The notes under the pieces: model-generated
The model's database searches: none
Seen by the model: only the letters and a program-made list of their open reading frames with translations
Told to the model about the DNA's origin: nothing
DNA from: an uncultured Acetobacteraceae bacterium
GTDB taxonomy: Bacteria > Pseudomonadota > Alphaproteobacteria > Acetobacterales > Acetobacteraceae
Direction of reading: 5' to 3'
Length of the DNA stretch: 64,000 bases
NCBI GenBank assembly: GCA_903918315.1
Contig: CAIXEA010000022.1
Location: 27,189 to 91,188, forward strand
Position numbers and translations under genes: made by a program
Shown: one piece after another, positions 1 through 8,254 of the stretch
How positions within the stretch are numbered: the first letter of the stretch is position 1
How the letters are laid out: each line of letters starts with the position of its first letter

Positions 1-99
1 AAACAGATACAGCGCGGAAGCCCCGATCCCGCACCAGGCGAGCGGGCGAAGACCGGGGAGGCGCGGCGGGCCTCGCATACCGCGATGACGAGCATCGAA
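1..99. other. window edge, no gene seen
   Basis: These bases lie downstream of the leftmost gene, which reads leftwards and stops at 100. I see no convincing reading frame, hairpin or repeat. A neighbouring gene may begin outside the window. Confidence 0.4.
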
Positions 100-786
100 T
101 CAGCAACCGGGGAAGACCCAGGGTTCGGCCATCGCGAGGCCCCTGACGCTCACGCCGCCGGTCAGCGTCCCGGTGTACGACCGGTGATGGTGGCCGTGAA
201 CCACCCAAGCCGCGCCGCCCGAGCGGGCGAGCTGATCGATCACCGCGAAGCCGTGTTCATGGGACGTCGGTGCCTCATGCGTCACCAGCACGTCGAACCG
301 CTCCTGTGCGAGGCGGGCGACATCTTCGGGAAAGATCGTGTCGCGATGCCAGAGCGGCAGCCCGCCCCGCCACGCCTCCCCGGGCCGCAGGGAGGCGAGA
401 AACGCCGCACGGGTTTCGTAGCGTGGCGGTTCAATGCTCTCACCCGGTGCCTCGGCGCGCGGATACCAGACGCGTGGGCGGAAGACCCCGGGCAGTCCCG
501 CGATCCTCAGCCCACCGATGGTCTGGACCCGCAGGCCCAGATCACCATCCGGGCAGGCGGTGACGAGGTGATCATAGGCGGCTTCGGTTTCCGTATCGTG
601 ATTGCCCAGGATCCATCGCACCGACCAACCGGCCGCGATGATCGGCGCCAGGATCGACGGCAGCGGCGCGGGGCAATCGCAGTCACCCACGATGATCAGG
701 GTGCCGGCCGGCAAGTCCAGGCAAGCCCTGATGATCGGCGCGAAATTCCTGTGCGGGTCGCCGGCGAACAAGAGGGGCGCTGACAT
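100..786 (-). CDS. calcineurin-like metallophosphoesterase
   Basis: A 228-residue cytoplasmic protein with the metal-binding blocks of calcineurin-like phosphoesterases in order: D10-x-H12 (GDPH), GD at 34-35, GNHD at 61-64, a later His in VTHEAP, and GHHH near residue 195. These residues normally hold two metal ions that cleave phosphomonoesters or diesters. The substrate cannot be told. I chose the ATG at 786 because the family block starts directly after it; an in-frame start at 828 would add 14 residues overlapping the amidase gene. It lies 14 nt behind the amidase gene on the same strand, so the two are probably co-transcribed, but no functional link is obvious. Confidence 0.8.
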   Translation of the reverse strand: MSAPLLFAGDPHRNFAPIIRACLDLPAGTLIIVGDCDCPAPLPSILAPIIAAGWSVRWILGNHDTETEAAYDHLVTACPDGDLGLRVQTIGGLRIAGLPGVFRPRVWYPRAEAPGESIEPPRYETRAAFLASLRPGEAWRGGLPLWHRDTIFPEDVARLAQERFDVLVTHEAPTSHEHGFAVIDQLARSGGAAWVVHGHHHRSYTGTLTGGVSVRGLAMAEPWVFPGC

Positions 787-800
787 GCGGCCGGGTCCCG

Positions 801-2075
801 TCAGTTCCCGATCGCCGAAGCGACCCATTGCGCCCAGGCCAGCACGGCCTTGTCCTCCCCCCGGCGGCCAACGATCTGAATGCCGAGCGGCATGCCATTA
901 GGGCCCAATCCGGCCGGCACGGTGATGCAGGGGACATGCAGCGACGTCCAGATGAAATTGAACGAAGGATCGCCGGTCCATTCCAGGCCGTTGGGCGCCT
1001 CCCCGGGGGCAGAGGGCGTGATGAGGATATCCAGCCCGTCCATGGCCTCGGGGAACATGGCCTGGGTGCGGGCAAACACGTCATAGGCGGCTTCGACCGC
1101 CGCCGGGCTGCGCGACAACCCGAAATCGAGCCGCTCACGCAGGCCTTCGCTCAACCCCTCAGCCGCATTCTGCAACTCCCACCCCAGGGCGCGGGCGCTT
1201 TCGTGGTTCATGACGATGGGGTGGGCCTCGATCAAGGCCGCGAAGGGGTCGGGCAGTTCGCGGTCGCTGACACGGGCGCCGGCGCGGCCCAGGGCATTGG
1301 TCACGCGCACCCGCAGCGCCTCCGTCTCGGGCAAGGCATTGGCGGCTGTCGGCGACATGCAGATGCCCACAAGCGGCGCCCGGTCCGGCTTTGTATCGGG
1401 GTTACCGAGGTCGCGAAACGCAATGGCGGAGGCCACCAGCGCGCAATCGGCCACGCTGCGGGCGATGACACCCACGGTGTCGAGGCTGCCCGACATCACC
1501 TTCATGCCCATCCGCTCAATCGTCCCGAAGGTGGGTTTGTAGCCGACAACCCCGCAATAGGCCGCGGGGCGGATGATGCTGCCGGCGGTCTGGGTGCCAT
1601 AGGCCACCGGGAAGAACCCATCCGCCACACCGGCCGCCGAGCCTGACGACGACCCGCCAGGCGTATGGCCGAGACCGGCCGGATTGGCTGTTGGCCCTGG
1701 CTTGCGGGTCGCGAATTCGGTGGTCACGGTCTTGCCCATGACCACCGCGCCGGCGGCGCGCGCCCAGGCGACCGGCGCCGAGTCGGCCCGCGGCTGCCAT
1801 CCCGCCCAGATCGGGGAGCCGTATTGGCTGGGCATGTCGGCGGTATCCAGCACGTCCTTGACCCCGAGCGGGATCCCATGCAGCGGCCCGGCTGGCGCCT
1901 TGGCCAGACCGCGCCGCGCGGTATCGGCGTCGAACCATGCGAAGGCGTGGACCTCGGGCTCACGCGCCGCGATCCGCGCCAGACAGGCTTCCATCAGCGC
2001 TTCCGTCCGCAGTGTGCCGGCCTGGATGCGGCGTGTGGCCTCGGTGGCGGTCATCATATGCAGGTCGGATGTCAT
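801..2075 (-). CDS. amidase signature family hydrolase
   Basis: A 424-residue amidase of the amidase-signature fold. The Ser-cisSer-Lys triad can be read: K73 in GVKDV, S142 in the GGSSSG loop, and nucleophile S166 in the TAGSIIRP segment. The spacings (69 and 24 residues) match the well-studied malonamidase E2. Such enzymes hydrolyse amides to acid and ammonia; relatives act on amino-acid amides, indole-acetamide or the GatA reaction. No gatB or gatC lies nearby, so this is a catabolic or detoxifying amidase rather than the tRNA amidotransferase. There is no signal peptide, so it is cytoplasmic. It is the first gene of a pair with the phosphoesterase and diverges from the gene at 2157. Confidence 0.9.
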   Translation of the reverse strand: MTSDLHMMTATEATRRIQAGTLRTEALMEACLARIAAREPEVHAFAWFDADTARRGLAKAPAGPLHGIPLGVKDVLDTADMPSQYGSPIWAGWQPRADSAPVAWARAAGAVVMGKTVTTEFATRKPGPTANPAGLGHTPGGSSSGSAAGVADGFFPVAYGTQTAGSIIRPAAYCGVVGYKPTFGTIERMGMKVMSGSLDTVGVIARSVADCALVASAIAFRDLGNPDTKPDRAPLVGICMSPTAANALPETEALRVRVTNALGRAGARVSDRELPDPFAALIEAHPIVMNHESARALGWELQNAAEGLSEGLRERLDFGLSRSPAAVEAAYDVFARTQAMFPEAMDGLDILITPSAPGEAPNGLEWTGDPSFNFIWTSLHVPCITVPAGLGPNGMPLGIQIVGRRGEDKAVLAWAQWVASAIGN

Positions 2076-2156
2076 ATCCCGAAAAACTCCCTTTTGAGGC
2101 CCCGGATCGGGCGTTCAGACTGGCGCGCGCGGTCTGGTGGGTCCATCTTGCCATCG

Positions 2157-2726
2157 ATGACGACCGGAGAGCATCCCCAATCCATCCGCGTGGGCACCAG
2201 CCCCGACGGATCTGTGACCTATCTCGTCGCGATCCCGCCGGAGGCTCTGCCGGCCGTCGGAAAGCGCGACCTGGAGCTTGCCTGGTTCGCGGCGCGGCGG
2301 GCCGCCTTGGGGCAACGCTGGGGCGTGGTGCGGGGGTTCCGTTTCATCCGCCCGGACGGAACGCATACCGACCTTGGGCTGTCCGATCCGGATGCGGCGT
2401 GTTGGGTCGCGGCGGTGGATGGGCAGGTCGGGTTGGGGACCAGCCATGGCATGTCACTCTGCCTGCGGTTGCTGGCGCTGATCGAATTGCTGGCCCGTGC
2501 TGCCTGGGCCAGGCCGCTCTTCAGACTTGACCGTGGCGGGGCGGATCTGCATCCGGCCTTGTTGCGCACGGCCGCGACGATACCGCTCAACCGGGAGGCC
2601 CGTTTCGACGAAACCGGGTTTCGCCATAGTCTGTCGCGATATGTCGCGGGCTTCGCGCTTGAGGCCCCGCAGCGTAAAACCGTTCAATCGGAAACACGGG
2701 GCGACACCGCCCCATTGGGAGCCTGA
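2157..2726 (+). CDS. conserved hypothetical protein
   Basis: A 189-residue protein I do not recognise. It has no signal peptide. A hydrophobic stretch around residues 100-118 (LCLRLLALIELLARAAW) looks like an amphipathic helix rather than a clear membrane span. The first half is rich in aromatic and charged residues (RRAALGQRWGVVRGFRFIR). The reading frame extends upstream without a stop, but that part would run antisense into the amidase gene, so I start at the ATG at 2157. Its stop overlaps the start of the lipoprotein gene by one base (TGATG), so the two are likely translationally coupled. Confidence 0.6.
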   Translation: MTTGEHPQSIRVGTSPDGSVTYLVAIPPEALPAVGKRDLELAWFAARRAALGQRWGVVRGFRFIRPDGTHTDLGLSDPDAACWVAAVDGQVGLGTSHGMSLCLRLLALIELLARAAWARPLFRLDRGGADLHPALLRTAATIPLNREARFDETGFRHSLSRYVAGFALEAPQRKTVQSETRGDTAPLGA

Positions 2727-3070
2727 TGATGACCCGCGCCTCGACGATCCTGCTGGCCTGCCTCGCGCTGGCACAGTGCGCCCCGGCTGGCGGCAGTGCC
2801 GGTGGCTACAACCAGGCCGATGCCAGCACCCTGGCCGCGTGCCGTCAGCGCGCTGACGATACCTATGATCGTCAGAATCGCGCCGACATCTATCGGCCGC
2901 AGGCGGCCATCAATACCCCGTCCTCCGCCACCTACGTCCCCGGCGACGATGGCCGCGGCCTGAGCCAGTCTTTCGCGCATGACACCATGGTCCGCGATTG
3001 CGTCCGCACCAGCGGACTGGCGCGCGACCAGGGGGCCGCGCCCGTGCCAGGAGCCGCCGTCAAGCGCTGA
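2726..3070 (+). CDS. small putative lipoprotein
   Basis: A 114-residue protein that begins with a lipoprotein signal: a hydrophobic stretch ending in LALAQC, with Cys18 as the expected lipidation site. Mature residues are polar and disordered-looking, with two further Cys (C39 in LAACRQ and C91 in VRDCVR) that could form a disulfide. No known domain is visible. An ATG at 2729 is an equally possible start. It overlaps the preceding gene by one base and ends 7 nt before the MFS gene, so the three genes look like one operon. Confidence 0.65.
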   Translation: MMTRASTILLACLALAQCAPAGGSAGGYNQADASTLAACRQRADDTYDRQNRADIYRPQAAINTPSSATYVPGDDGRGLSQSFAHDTMVRDCVRTSGLARDQGAAPVPGAAVKR

Positions 3071-3077
3071 TCAGCGC

Positions 3078-4310
3078 ATGGCCAGCCTTGCCGCTGTCGG
3101 TGGCGTTCTCAAGCAGCGCAACGCCCGCATCTTCTATTCCGGGAGCGTGGTCTGCTGGACCGGATCGTGGATCCAGCGCATCGCGACGGATTGGCTCGCC
3201 TGGGAACTGACCCATTCGGTGCTCTGGGTCGCGGTCATCGCGTTCTGCAACCTGGTTCCATCCGTGATCATCTCCCCGATCGCCGGTGCGGTCGCGGATC
3301 GGATGGATCGCGTGCATCTGACGATGGTGTCGCAATTCATTGCCGCCGGTCAGGCGGCGATCCTGGTTGTTCTGGTGCTGACCGGAACGATCCGGATCGA
3401 GTTCATGGCCATCCTCACCGCCTGTAACGGCGCGGCCGAGACCTTTGCCCAGCCGGCGCGCCAATGTCTGATCCCGGGTCTGGTGCCGCGTCAGTTTCTG
3501 CCTGGCGCGGTGGCGTTGAATTCCCTGACCTATAATCTGGCCCGGTTCATCGGACCGGCGATCTCGGGGCCGATGATTGCCGCGTGGGGCGTCGTGCCCT
3601 CGATCGCGGTCAATTGTCTGGCGTTCCTTTATGCCAGTTTTTCGATGTATATGTTGGAGTTGGACCCGGCGATCCGCCGATCTCAACGCTCCACCGGCAG
3701 TGTGCTGCATGATGCGATCGAGGGTGTGCGCTACGTCGCCAGCCACCGGGGCATCGGTCCGATCATGCTGTTCGCGGCAACGATGGGCATGCTGCTGCGC
3801 TCGGTGCCGGAGATGTTGCCGCCCTATGTGGCGGAATTATTCGGCCGCGGGGCGGAGGGGCTTGCCACCCTGGCCAGTGCCATGGGCTGCGCCGCGCTGG
3901 TCGGTGGCACGTATATCGCCGTCCGTGGACAGGTGCGGGGTCTGACCCGGGTCGCGCTGACCGCTGGCGGTTGCCTTGCTATTGCCACCGCGGGATTTGC
4001 CGCCACCCGGTCTTTTCCGTTCGCCGTCGTCTGCATCGCCGCGATGGGGGCGATGACGACCATGCATGGGATTTCCATCCAGACCCTGCTGCAAAATTCC
4101 TGCTCTCCCTCGATGGTGGGCCGGGTGCTCAGCCTGTGGGGGATGATCACTCGCGCGGCCCCGGCGATGGGCGCCTTGATGTATGGCGCGACCTCGGAAC
4201 TCATTGGGCTGCAAATTCCGGTCCTCGTGGGCACGGTGCTTTGCCTCGGCATGTTTGCCTACACATGGCGCAAGCGCGCCAGCATTTCGGCGGCGTTGGA
4301 GGGTGGTTGA
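3078..4310 (+). CDS. MFS transporter, MFS_3/EntS-like exporter
   Basis: A 410-residue integral membrane protein with about twelve hydrophobic segments. The N-terminal pattern (NARIFYSGSVVCWTG, then TDWLAWELT) and the AGAVADRMDR loop between helices 2 and 3 are typical of the MFS_3 group that includes the enterobactin exporter EntS. Members export siderophores, drugs or other small molecules by proton antiport; no siderophore genes lie nearby, so the substrate is unknown. I chose the ATG at 3078 because upstream in-frame sequence belongs to the lipoprotein gene read in another frame. It follows that gene closely and is probably co-expressed. Confidence 0.85.
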   Translation: MASLAAVGGVLKQRNARIFYSGSVVCWTGSWIQRIATDWLAWELTHSVLWVAVIAFCNLVPSVIISPIAGAVADRMDRVHLTMVSQFIAAGQAAILVVLVLTGTIRIEFMAILTACNGAAETFAQPARQCLIPGLVPRQFLPGAVALNSLTYNLARFIGPAISGPMIAAWGVVPSIAVNCLAFLYASFSMYMLELDPAIRRSQRSTGSVLHDAIEGVRYVASHRGIGPIMLFAATMGMLLRSVPEMLPPYVAELFGRGAEGLATLASAMGCAALVGGTYIAVRGQVRGLTRVALTAGGCLAIATAGFAATRSFPFAVVCIAAMGAMTTMHGISIQTLLQNSCSPSMVGRVLSLWGMITRAAPAMGALMYGATSELIGLQIPVLVGTVLCLGMFAYTWRKRASISAALEGG

Positions 4311-4388
4311 TCCCATCACGCCGGGCTCTGGCCTGCCGCGCACGCATGCCGTAGAAACCCCGGATACGCCGTCTGCAAGGAGCAACCC

Positions 4389-4739
4389 ATGTCCAAGATC
4401 ATCCGTACCGAGCCAGGTCCGATCCTTTCCAAAGCCGTTGAATATCATGGTTTTGTCTATCTGCCGGGCATCACCGCGCGCGACACCAGCAAGGACATCA
4501 AGGGCCAGACGGCCGATGTTCTGGAACAAATCGATGAGATGCTGGAACTGCATGGCACCGATAAGACCCGCATGCTGCAGGCCGTTATCTGGGTGAAGGA
4601 TATCACGCAGCGCCCGGCGATGAATGAAATCTGGACCCCGTGGCTGCCAAAGGATGGCGCCCCGGTTCGCGCCTGCGTTCAGGCGGAAATGGCCGCGCCG
4701 AGCGTGCTGGTCGAGATCATGATCACCGCCTGCAAGTAA
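4389..4739 (+). CDS. RidA/YjgF/UK114 family protein
   Basis: A 116-residue member of the RidA family, close to the usual 115-130. The conserved arginine is present (R94 in APVRACVQAE) as is the C-terminal glutamate (E109 in LVEIMI). In RidA these residues bind and hydrolyse reactive enamine/imine intermediates. The early part (AVEYHGFVYLPG) matches the family start. Some members of this fold act instead in specific catabolic pathways, and the MFS gene just upstream gives no clue. A good ribosome site (AAGGAGC) sits 5-10 nt before the ATG. A strong hairpin terminator lies 60 nt downstream. Confidence 0.85.
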   Translation: MSKIIRTEPGPILSKAVEYHGFVYLPGITARDTSKDIKGQTADVLEQIDEMLELHGTDKTRMLQAVIWVKDITQRPAMNEIWTPWLPKDGAPVRACVQAEMAAPSVLVEIMITACK

Positions 4740-4798
4740 GCGGCCCCCGGGACGCGCGCCGACCACAAAGGCGGCGCACGAAACCGCGGTTCACGTGC

Positions 4799-4834
4799 AA
4801 AAAGCCGGTCAGGATCTCCACTTGACCGGCTTTT
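4799..4834. terminator. bidirectional intrinsic terminator
   Basis: A perfect 12-bp inverted repeat (arms 4800-4811 and 4823-4834, AAAAGCCGGTCA and its complement) around an 11-nt loop. The arms end in T-runs on both strands, so it can terminate both the RidA gene from the left and the hydrolase gene approaching from the right. Confidence 0.85.
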
Positions 4835-4852
4835 CGTTGCCGATCGGTCGAC

Positions 4853-5542
4853 CTATTCGGCCAGGATCAACCGCGCCAGGGCTTCCGGTTCGGTCAGCAT
4901 CGGGTAATGGCCGGTGTCCAGCTCATACCAGCGGGCTTTCAGCGTGTCCGCCGCGCGCTTCTGATGCGCGAGGCCCGGGTTCGGGGCCTGGGTGCAATAG
5001 ATCACCGAGGCGTTCCAGCTCTGCTGCCAGAAGCTGTCGAGCTTCACCGGCGCCGCCATCGCCGCCACCGGATGCGGTGTGTAGCGCGCCAGGGCCCATT
5101 CTTTCGTTGCCCCGCTCAGGGAGGCGAACATGCGGTTGGCCGCGTCTTCATAGGATGGGCCCGTGCCGATATCGGTGGTGACCGCGGTCGGGCGCTGGAC
5201 GTGGTCCGACACCGCTTCGCCGTTGAACAGCGCCAGGGCGTCGGCCAGCACCACGCGGGCGATCCGTTCGCGGGCGAGTTCGGCGACGCGGCAGGCGATC
5301 ATGCCACCGCAGCTGGTGCCGACGAGGATGACGTCCGTCAGATCCTCAAAGAACAGCATGTCCGCGACTTCCGCCGCCTGGCTTTCGGTGTGGATACCCG
5401 GGCGCAGTGCGTGCCGGCGTTCGCCGCAACCATCCAAGGTCGGGGCGAAAACATTATGCCCGGCCGCGCGCAGATAGGGGGTGACGCGGTTCCAAATCCA
5501 GCCGCCCTGATAGGCGCCATGCAGCAATACGATCGTGGCCAT
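4853..5542 (-). CDS. alpha/beta hydrolase, EstC/hydroxynitrile-lyase-like
   Basis: A 229-residue alpha/beta-fold hydrolase. It shows the HGA oxyanion turn at 8-10, the nucleophile elbow GTSCGG with Ser77, a likely acid Asp at 101 (VLADA) and the catalytic His212 (DTGHYPM). The size and the HGAYQGGWIW start resemble the small esterase group related to salicylate-binding esterases and EstC. The product is cytoplasmic. I preferred the ATG at 5542 to the one at 5560 because the family fold starts there. It lies 25 nt downstream of the EmrB-like gene on the same strand, so the two are probably transcribed together; it may hydrolyse an ester that the pump handles, but this is a guess. Confidence 0.85.
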   Translation of the reverse strand: MATIVLLHGAYQGGWIWNRVTPYLRAAGHNVFAPTLDGCGERRHALRPGIHTESQAAEVADMLFFEDLTDVILVGTSCGGMIACRVAELARERIARVVLADALALFNGEAVSDHVQRPTAVTTDIGTGPSYEDAANRMFASLSGATKEWALARYTPHPVAAMAAPVKLDSFWQQSWNASVIYCTQAPNPGLAHQKRAADTLKARWYELDTGHYPMLTEPEALARLILAE

Positions 5543-5567
5543 TGTTTTCGTTTCTCCCATTATTCAG

Positions 5568-7088
5568 TCAGGCGGCAAGCGTCCGTTGCCGCCGCTTCGC
5601 CATCACGATCAGCAGTATCGCCCCGGCGGAGGTCGCCGTATAGAACCCGAACGCGTTGACATAGCCGATCATCGCGGCCTGGCGGTTGATTTCCTTGGAC
5701 AGCTGGGCGAGCCCGGACTGCGTATCCATCGTCCAGGCGCCCATGGCCCAGGGCAACGACAAGGTTTTGTTGTACGGGGTCAGGACCTCCGTCAGCCGGC
5801 TGTAATTCGATCCTTGCGCCCGCACGATCTCGGCCACGCAGACCGAGATAAAGAAGCTTGAGCCAATGTTACGCATCAGGTGGAACAGCGCCATTCCTTC
5901 CGGCATCAGTCGGGTGTCCAGGGTCGGGAAGGTGGCCAGCGTCAGCGGCACCCAGAAGATTCCCACCGCGATACCCTGCAGCACGGAGTTCAGCGCGAGG
6001 GTCATCATATCCACGTTCAGGTCGAGACTCATGAGCCACAGGCCCGAGACCACCTGTAAGCTGAACCCGATCACCATCCCAACGCGGGGATCGGTGCGTC
6101 CGGCGAACATCGCCAGGAAAAAGCCGATCGTGGCACCGGCCCCACGGGCGCCCAGAATCTCCCCGATGATCTGGTCCGGGAAGCCGGCATATTGCTGGAG
6201 GAGGGAAGGCAACAGCACCACCGGGGTGAAGTTGAGCATGCCGTAGATCGTGACCAGCACCAGACCCAGGGCGTAGTTGGGGTCGAGCAGCATTTTCAGG
6301 TTCAGGAACGGGCGCGCCGCCGTTAGGCTATGGGCGAGAAACATGAAGAACGCGACCGCGGCGATGGCGGTTTCCACCGTGATCTCCTGCGATTCATACC
6401 AGTCCAGCCGCTGCCCGCGCGACAGCACCAGCTGCACGCCGGAGATGGCCACCGCGAAGGTGAGAAAACCGGTCCAATCCAGGCGGACCCGCGCCGCCGG
6501 CGGGTCCTTGGGAAGGATCAGGTGCAGCGCGCCATAGGCGGCAGCCCCGACGGGCACGAGCATGTAGAAGGCGTAGCGCCAGCTATATTCCTGCGCCAGA
6601 AAGCCGCCGAGCGTGGGGCCGATCACCGGGCCGATGACCACGGCCATGCCGAAGACGGAGGATACCATGCCGCGCTGACTGACCGGGAAACTGTCCAGCA
6701 GGATGGCGTTGGACAGCGGCACCAGCGGCGCGCCCATGCCGCCTTGCACGATCCGCCAAAACACCAGCGCGAACAGCGAATCCGACGCTCCGCACATCCA
6801 TGTGGCGATGGTGAAACCCAGCATCGACCCCATCATCACACCGCGCCGGCCGAAACGGCCAACGAACCAACCGGTCATTGGTGTGACCACCGCCGTGGCC
6901 AGGATATTGAAGGTCATCGCCCAGGCGATCTCATCGGCCGTGGCCGCCATCGTGCCCTGCATCTGTGGCAACAATGTTGATGCGATCAGCAACGTCGTCG
7001 AATAGAGGGTCGAGGCCAAAATCACCGCGCCCATGATCGTCCAGCGCTGAGCAGGCCTGAGGGAGAGCGCGAATTCACTGTCTGACAT
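5568..7088 (-). CDS. DHA2-family MFS drug exporter, EmrB-like
   Basis: A 506-residue membrane protein with about fourteen hydrophobic segments, the size and pattern of the DHA2 (EmrB) family. The N-terminal half carries the family blocks (DEIAWAMTFNILATAV, GWFVGRFGRR, and VIGPTLGGFL in helix 5). It should export hydrophobic toxic compounds by proton antiport together with an EmrA-type adaptor. The adaptor gene lies next door but in the opposite direction, whereas emrA and emrB usually sit in one operon. The hydrolase gene follows it on the same strand. Confidence 0.9.
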   Translation of the reverse strand: MSDSEFALSLRPAQRWTIMGAVILASTLYSTTLLIASTLLPQMQGTMAATADEIAWAMTFNILATAVVTPMTGWFVGRFGRRGVMMGSMLGFTIATWMCGASDSLFALVFWRIVQGGMGAPLVPLSNAILLDSFPVSQRGMVSSVFGMAVVIGPVIGPTLGGFLAQEYSWRYAFYMLVPVGAAAYGALHLILPKDPPAARVRLDWTGFLTFAVAISGVQLVLSRGQRLDWYESQEITVETAIAAVAFFMFLAHSLTAARPFLNLKMLLDPNYALGLVLVTIYGMLNFTPVVLLPSLLQQYAGFPDQIIGEILGARGAGATIGFFLAMFAGRTDPRVGMVIGFSLQVVSGLWLMSLDLNVDMMTLALNSVLQGIAVGIFWVPLTLATFPTLDTRLMPEGMALFHLMRNIGSSFFISVCVAEIVRAQGSNYSRLTEVLTPYNKTLSLPWAMGAWTMDTQSGLAQLSKEINRQAAMIGYVNAFGFYTATSAGAILLIVMAKRRQRTLAA

Positions 7089-7110
7089 GCGATCTCGGAA
7101 GGGGCGAAGG

Positions 7111-7140
7111 TTGCCGAACGTAGCCTATGCTATCATAAGC
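7111..7140 (+). promoter_or_regulatory. candidate sigma70 promoter with operator for the emrA-like gene
   Basis: Between the divergent pump genes there is TTGCCG (7111-7116), a 17-nt spacer, and CATAAG (7134-7139), a reasonable sigma70 match. An inverted repeat with one mismatch (GCCTATG at 7123-7129, CATAAGC at 7134-7140, 4-nt centre) covers the -10 box. That position suits a repressor controlling both directions. No regulator gene is adjacent. Confidence 0.4.
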
Positions 7141-7168
7141 AGTGTTAGCGATCGACGCGAGTGCCCCG

Positions 7169-8245
7169 ATGTCCCCCAGCCGTACCCGCCTGTTCCGTCT
7201 CGTGACTTTGATCGGTGTGCCGCTGCTCGCCGTCGCCGGCGGCGCTGTGATGTGGCAGCGTGGCGGGCGGGTGATCAGCACTGAAAACGCCTATGTGAAG
7301 GCTGATATCGCGCAGATCGCCCCGGAAGTCTCGGGCCGGGTCATCGAGGTCGCGGTGCGGGATCATGCGGCCGTCAGTGCCGGGGCGACGCTGGTGCGCA
7401 TCGATCCGGAACCCTATCGCCTGGCGCTGGCCAAGACGTCGGCGGAACTCGATGTCGCGCGCACCACCGTCGAAACCGCCCGCGCCACCTATCTGGAAAC
7501 CAAAAGCCAGCTCGGGGAGGTGGAGAATCAGGCCGCGCACCTGGAACGCCAGCTGGCCCGGCAATTGGCCCTGGCGCAGCATGGGGTCGTTGCGACCTCC
7601 GTCCTCGAAACCGCCCAGAATGACGCCGCGGTTGCCCGTGATCGCCTGAACGTGGTGCGCAAACGGCTGGAGCGCGTGCTGGCGGCGCTGGGCGGTGATC
7701 CCGATATCGCGACCGATGAGCATCCGACCGTTCGCGATAAGCGCGCGGATCGTGACCGCGCCGCGCTGGACCTGAGCCATACGACGCTGGTCGCGCCGCT
7801 CGATGGAATCGCGGTCAACGTGAAGCTGCAACTGGGCGAGCAGGTCAAAGCCGCGACCCCGCTGTTCGTGATCGTGGCGGCGACCCGGCCGTGGGTGGAA
7901 GCGAATCTCAAGGAAACCGACCTCACCCATATCGCGGTGGGGCAGAAGGCGAAGGTGGTCCTGGATATCTACCCCGATGAGCCCTGGGATGCGGTTGTCG
8001 CCAGTATCAGCCCGGCCGCTGGTTCGGAGTTCGCGATCCTGCCGCCGCAGAACGCTTCGGGCAATTGGGTGAAGGTGGTGCAGCGCCTGCCGGTGAAGCT
8101 GCGGCTGCACCCGCATGATGGAGAGAAGGTGCTGCGCGCCGGCATGACCGCCACCGTGGACATCGATACGGGACGCCAGCGCAGCCTCGGTGCCACGCTG
8201 TCAGGCTGGTTCGGGCGGGGCGGGGCGCAGGCGGCGGAGCGGTAA
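7169..8245 (+). CDS. HlyD/EmrA-family membrane fusion protein
   Basis: A 358-residue periplasmic adaptor with one N-terminal membrane anchor (about residues 10-26), a biotinyl-lipoyl-like half motif (TENAYVKADIAQIAPEVSG), a coiled-coil hairpin at roughly 85-180 and a second lipoyl half (LVAPLDGIAV). It would link the EmrB-like exporter to an outer membrane channel. No outer membrane factor is encoded beside it, so it may borrow one, for example that at 29245. An upstream GTG at 7142 lies too close to the candidate -10 box, so I prefer the ATG at 7169. It converges on the ABC permease gene with a 9-nt gap. Confidence 0.88.
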   Translation: MSPSRTRLFRLVTLIGVPLLAVAGGAVMWQRGGRVISTENAYVKADIAQIAPEVSGRVIEVAVRDHAAVSAGATLVRIDPEPYRLALAKTSAELDVARTTVETARATYLETKSQLGEVENQAAHLERQLARQLALAQHGVVATSVLETAQNDAAVARDRLNVVRKRLERVLAALGGDPDIATDEHPTVRDKRADRDRAALDLSHTTLVAPLDGIAVNVKLQLGEQVKAATPLFVIVAATRPWVEANLKETDLTHIAVGQKAKVVLDIYPDEPWDAVVASISPAAGSEFAILPPQNASGNWVKVVQRLPVKLRLHPHDGEKVLRAGMTATVDIDTGRQRSLGATLSGWFGRGGAQAAER

Positions 8246-8254
8246 GGCGGGTGC

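Noticed and set aside
801..2075. GatA subunit of glutamyl-tRNA amidotransferase
   Set aside because: No gatB or gatC nearby, and the protein is shorter than GatA; the general amidase call fits better.
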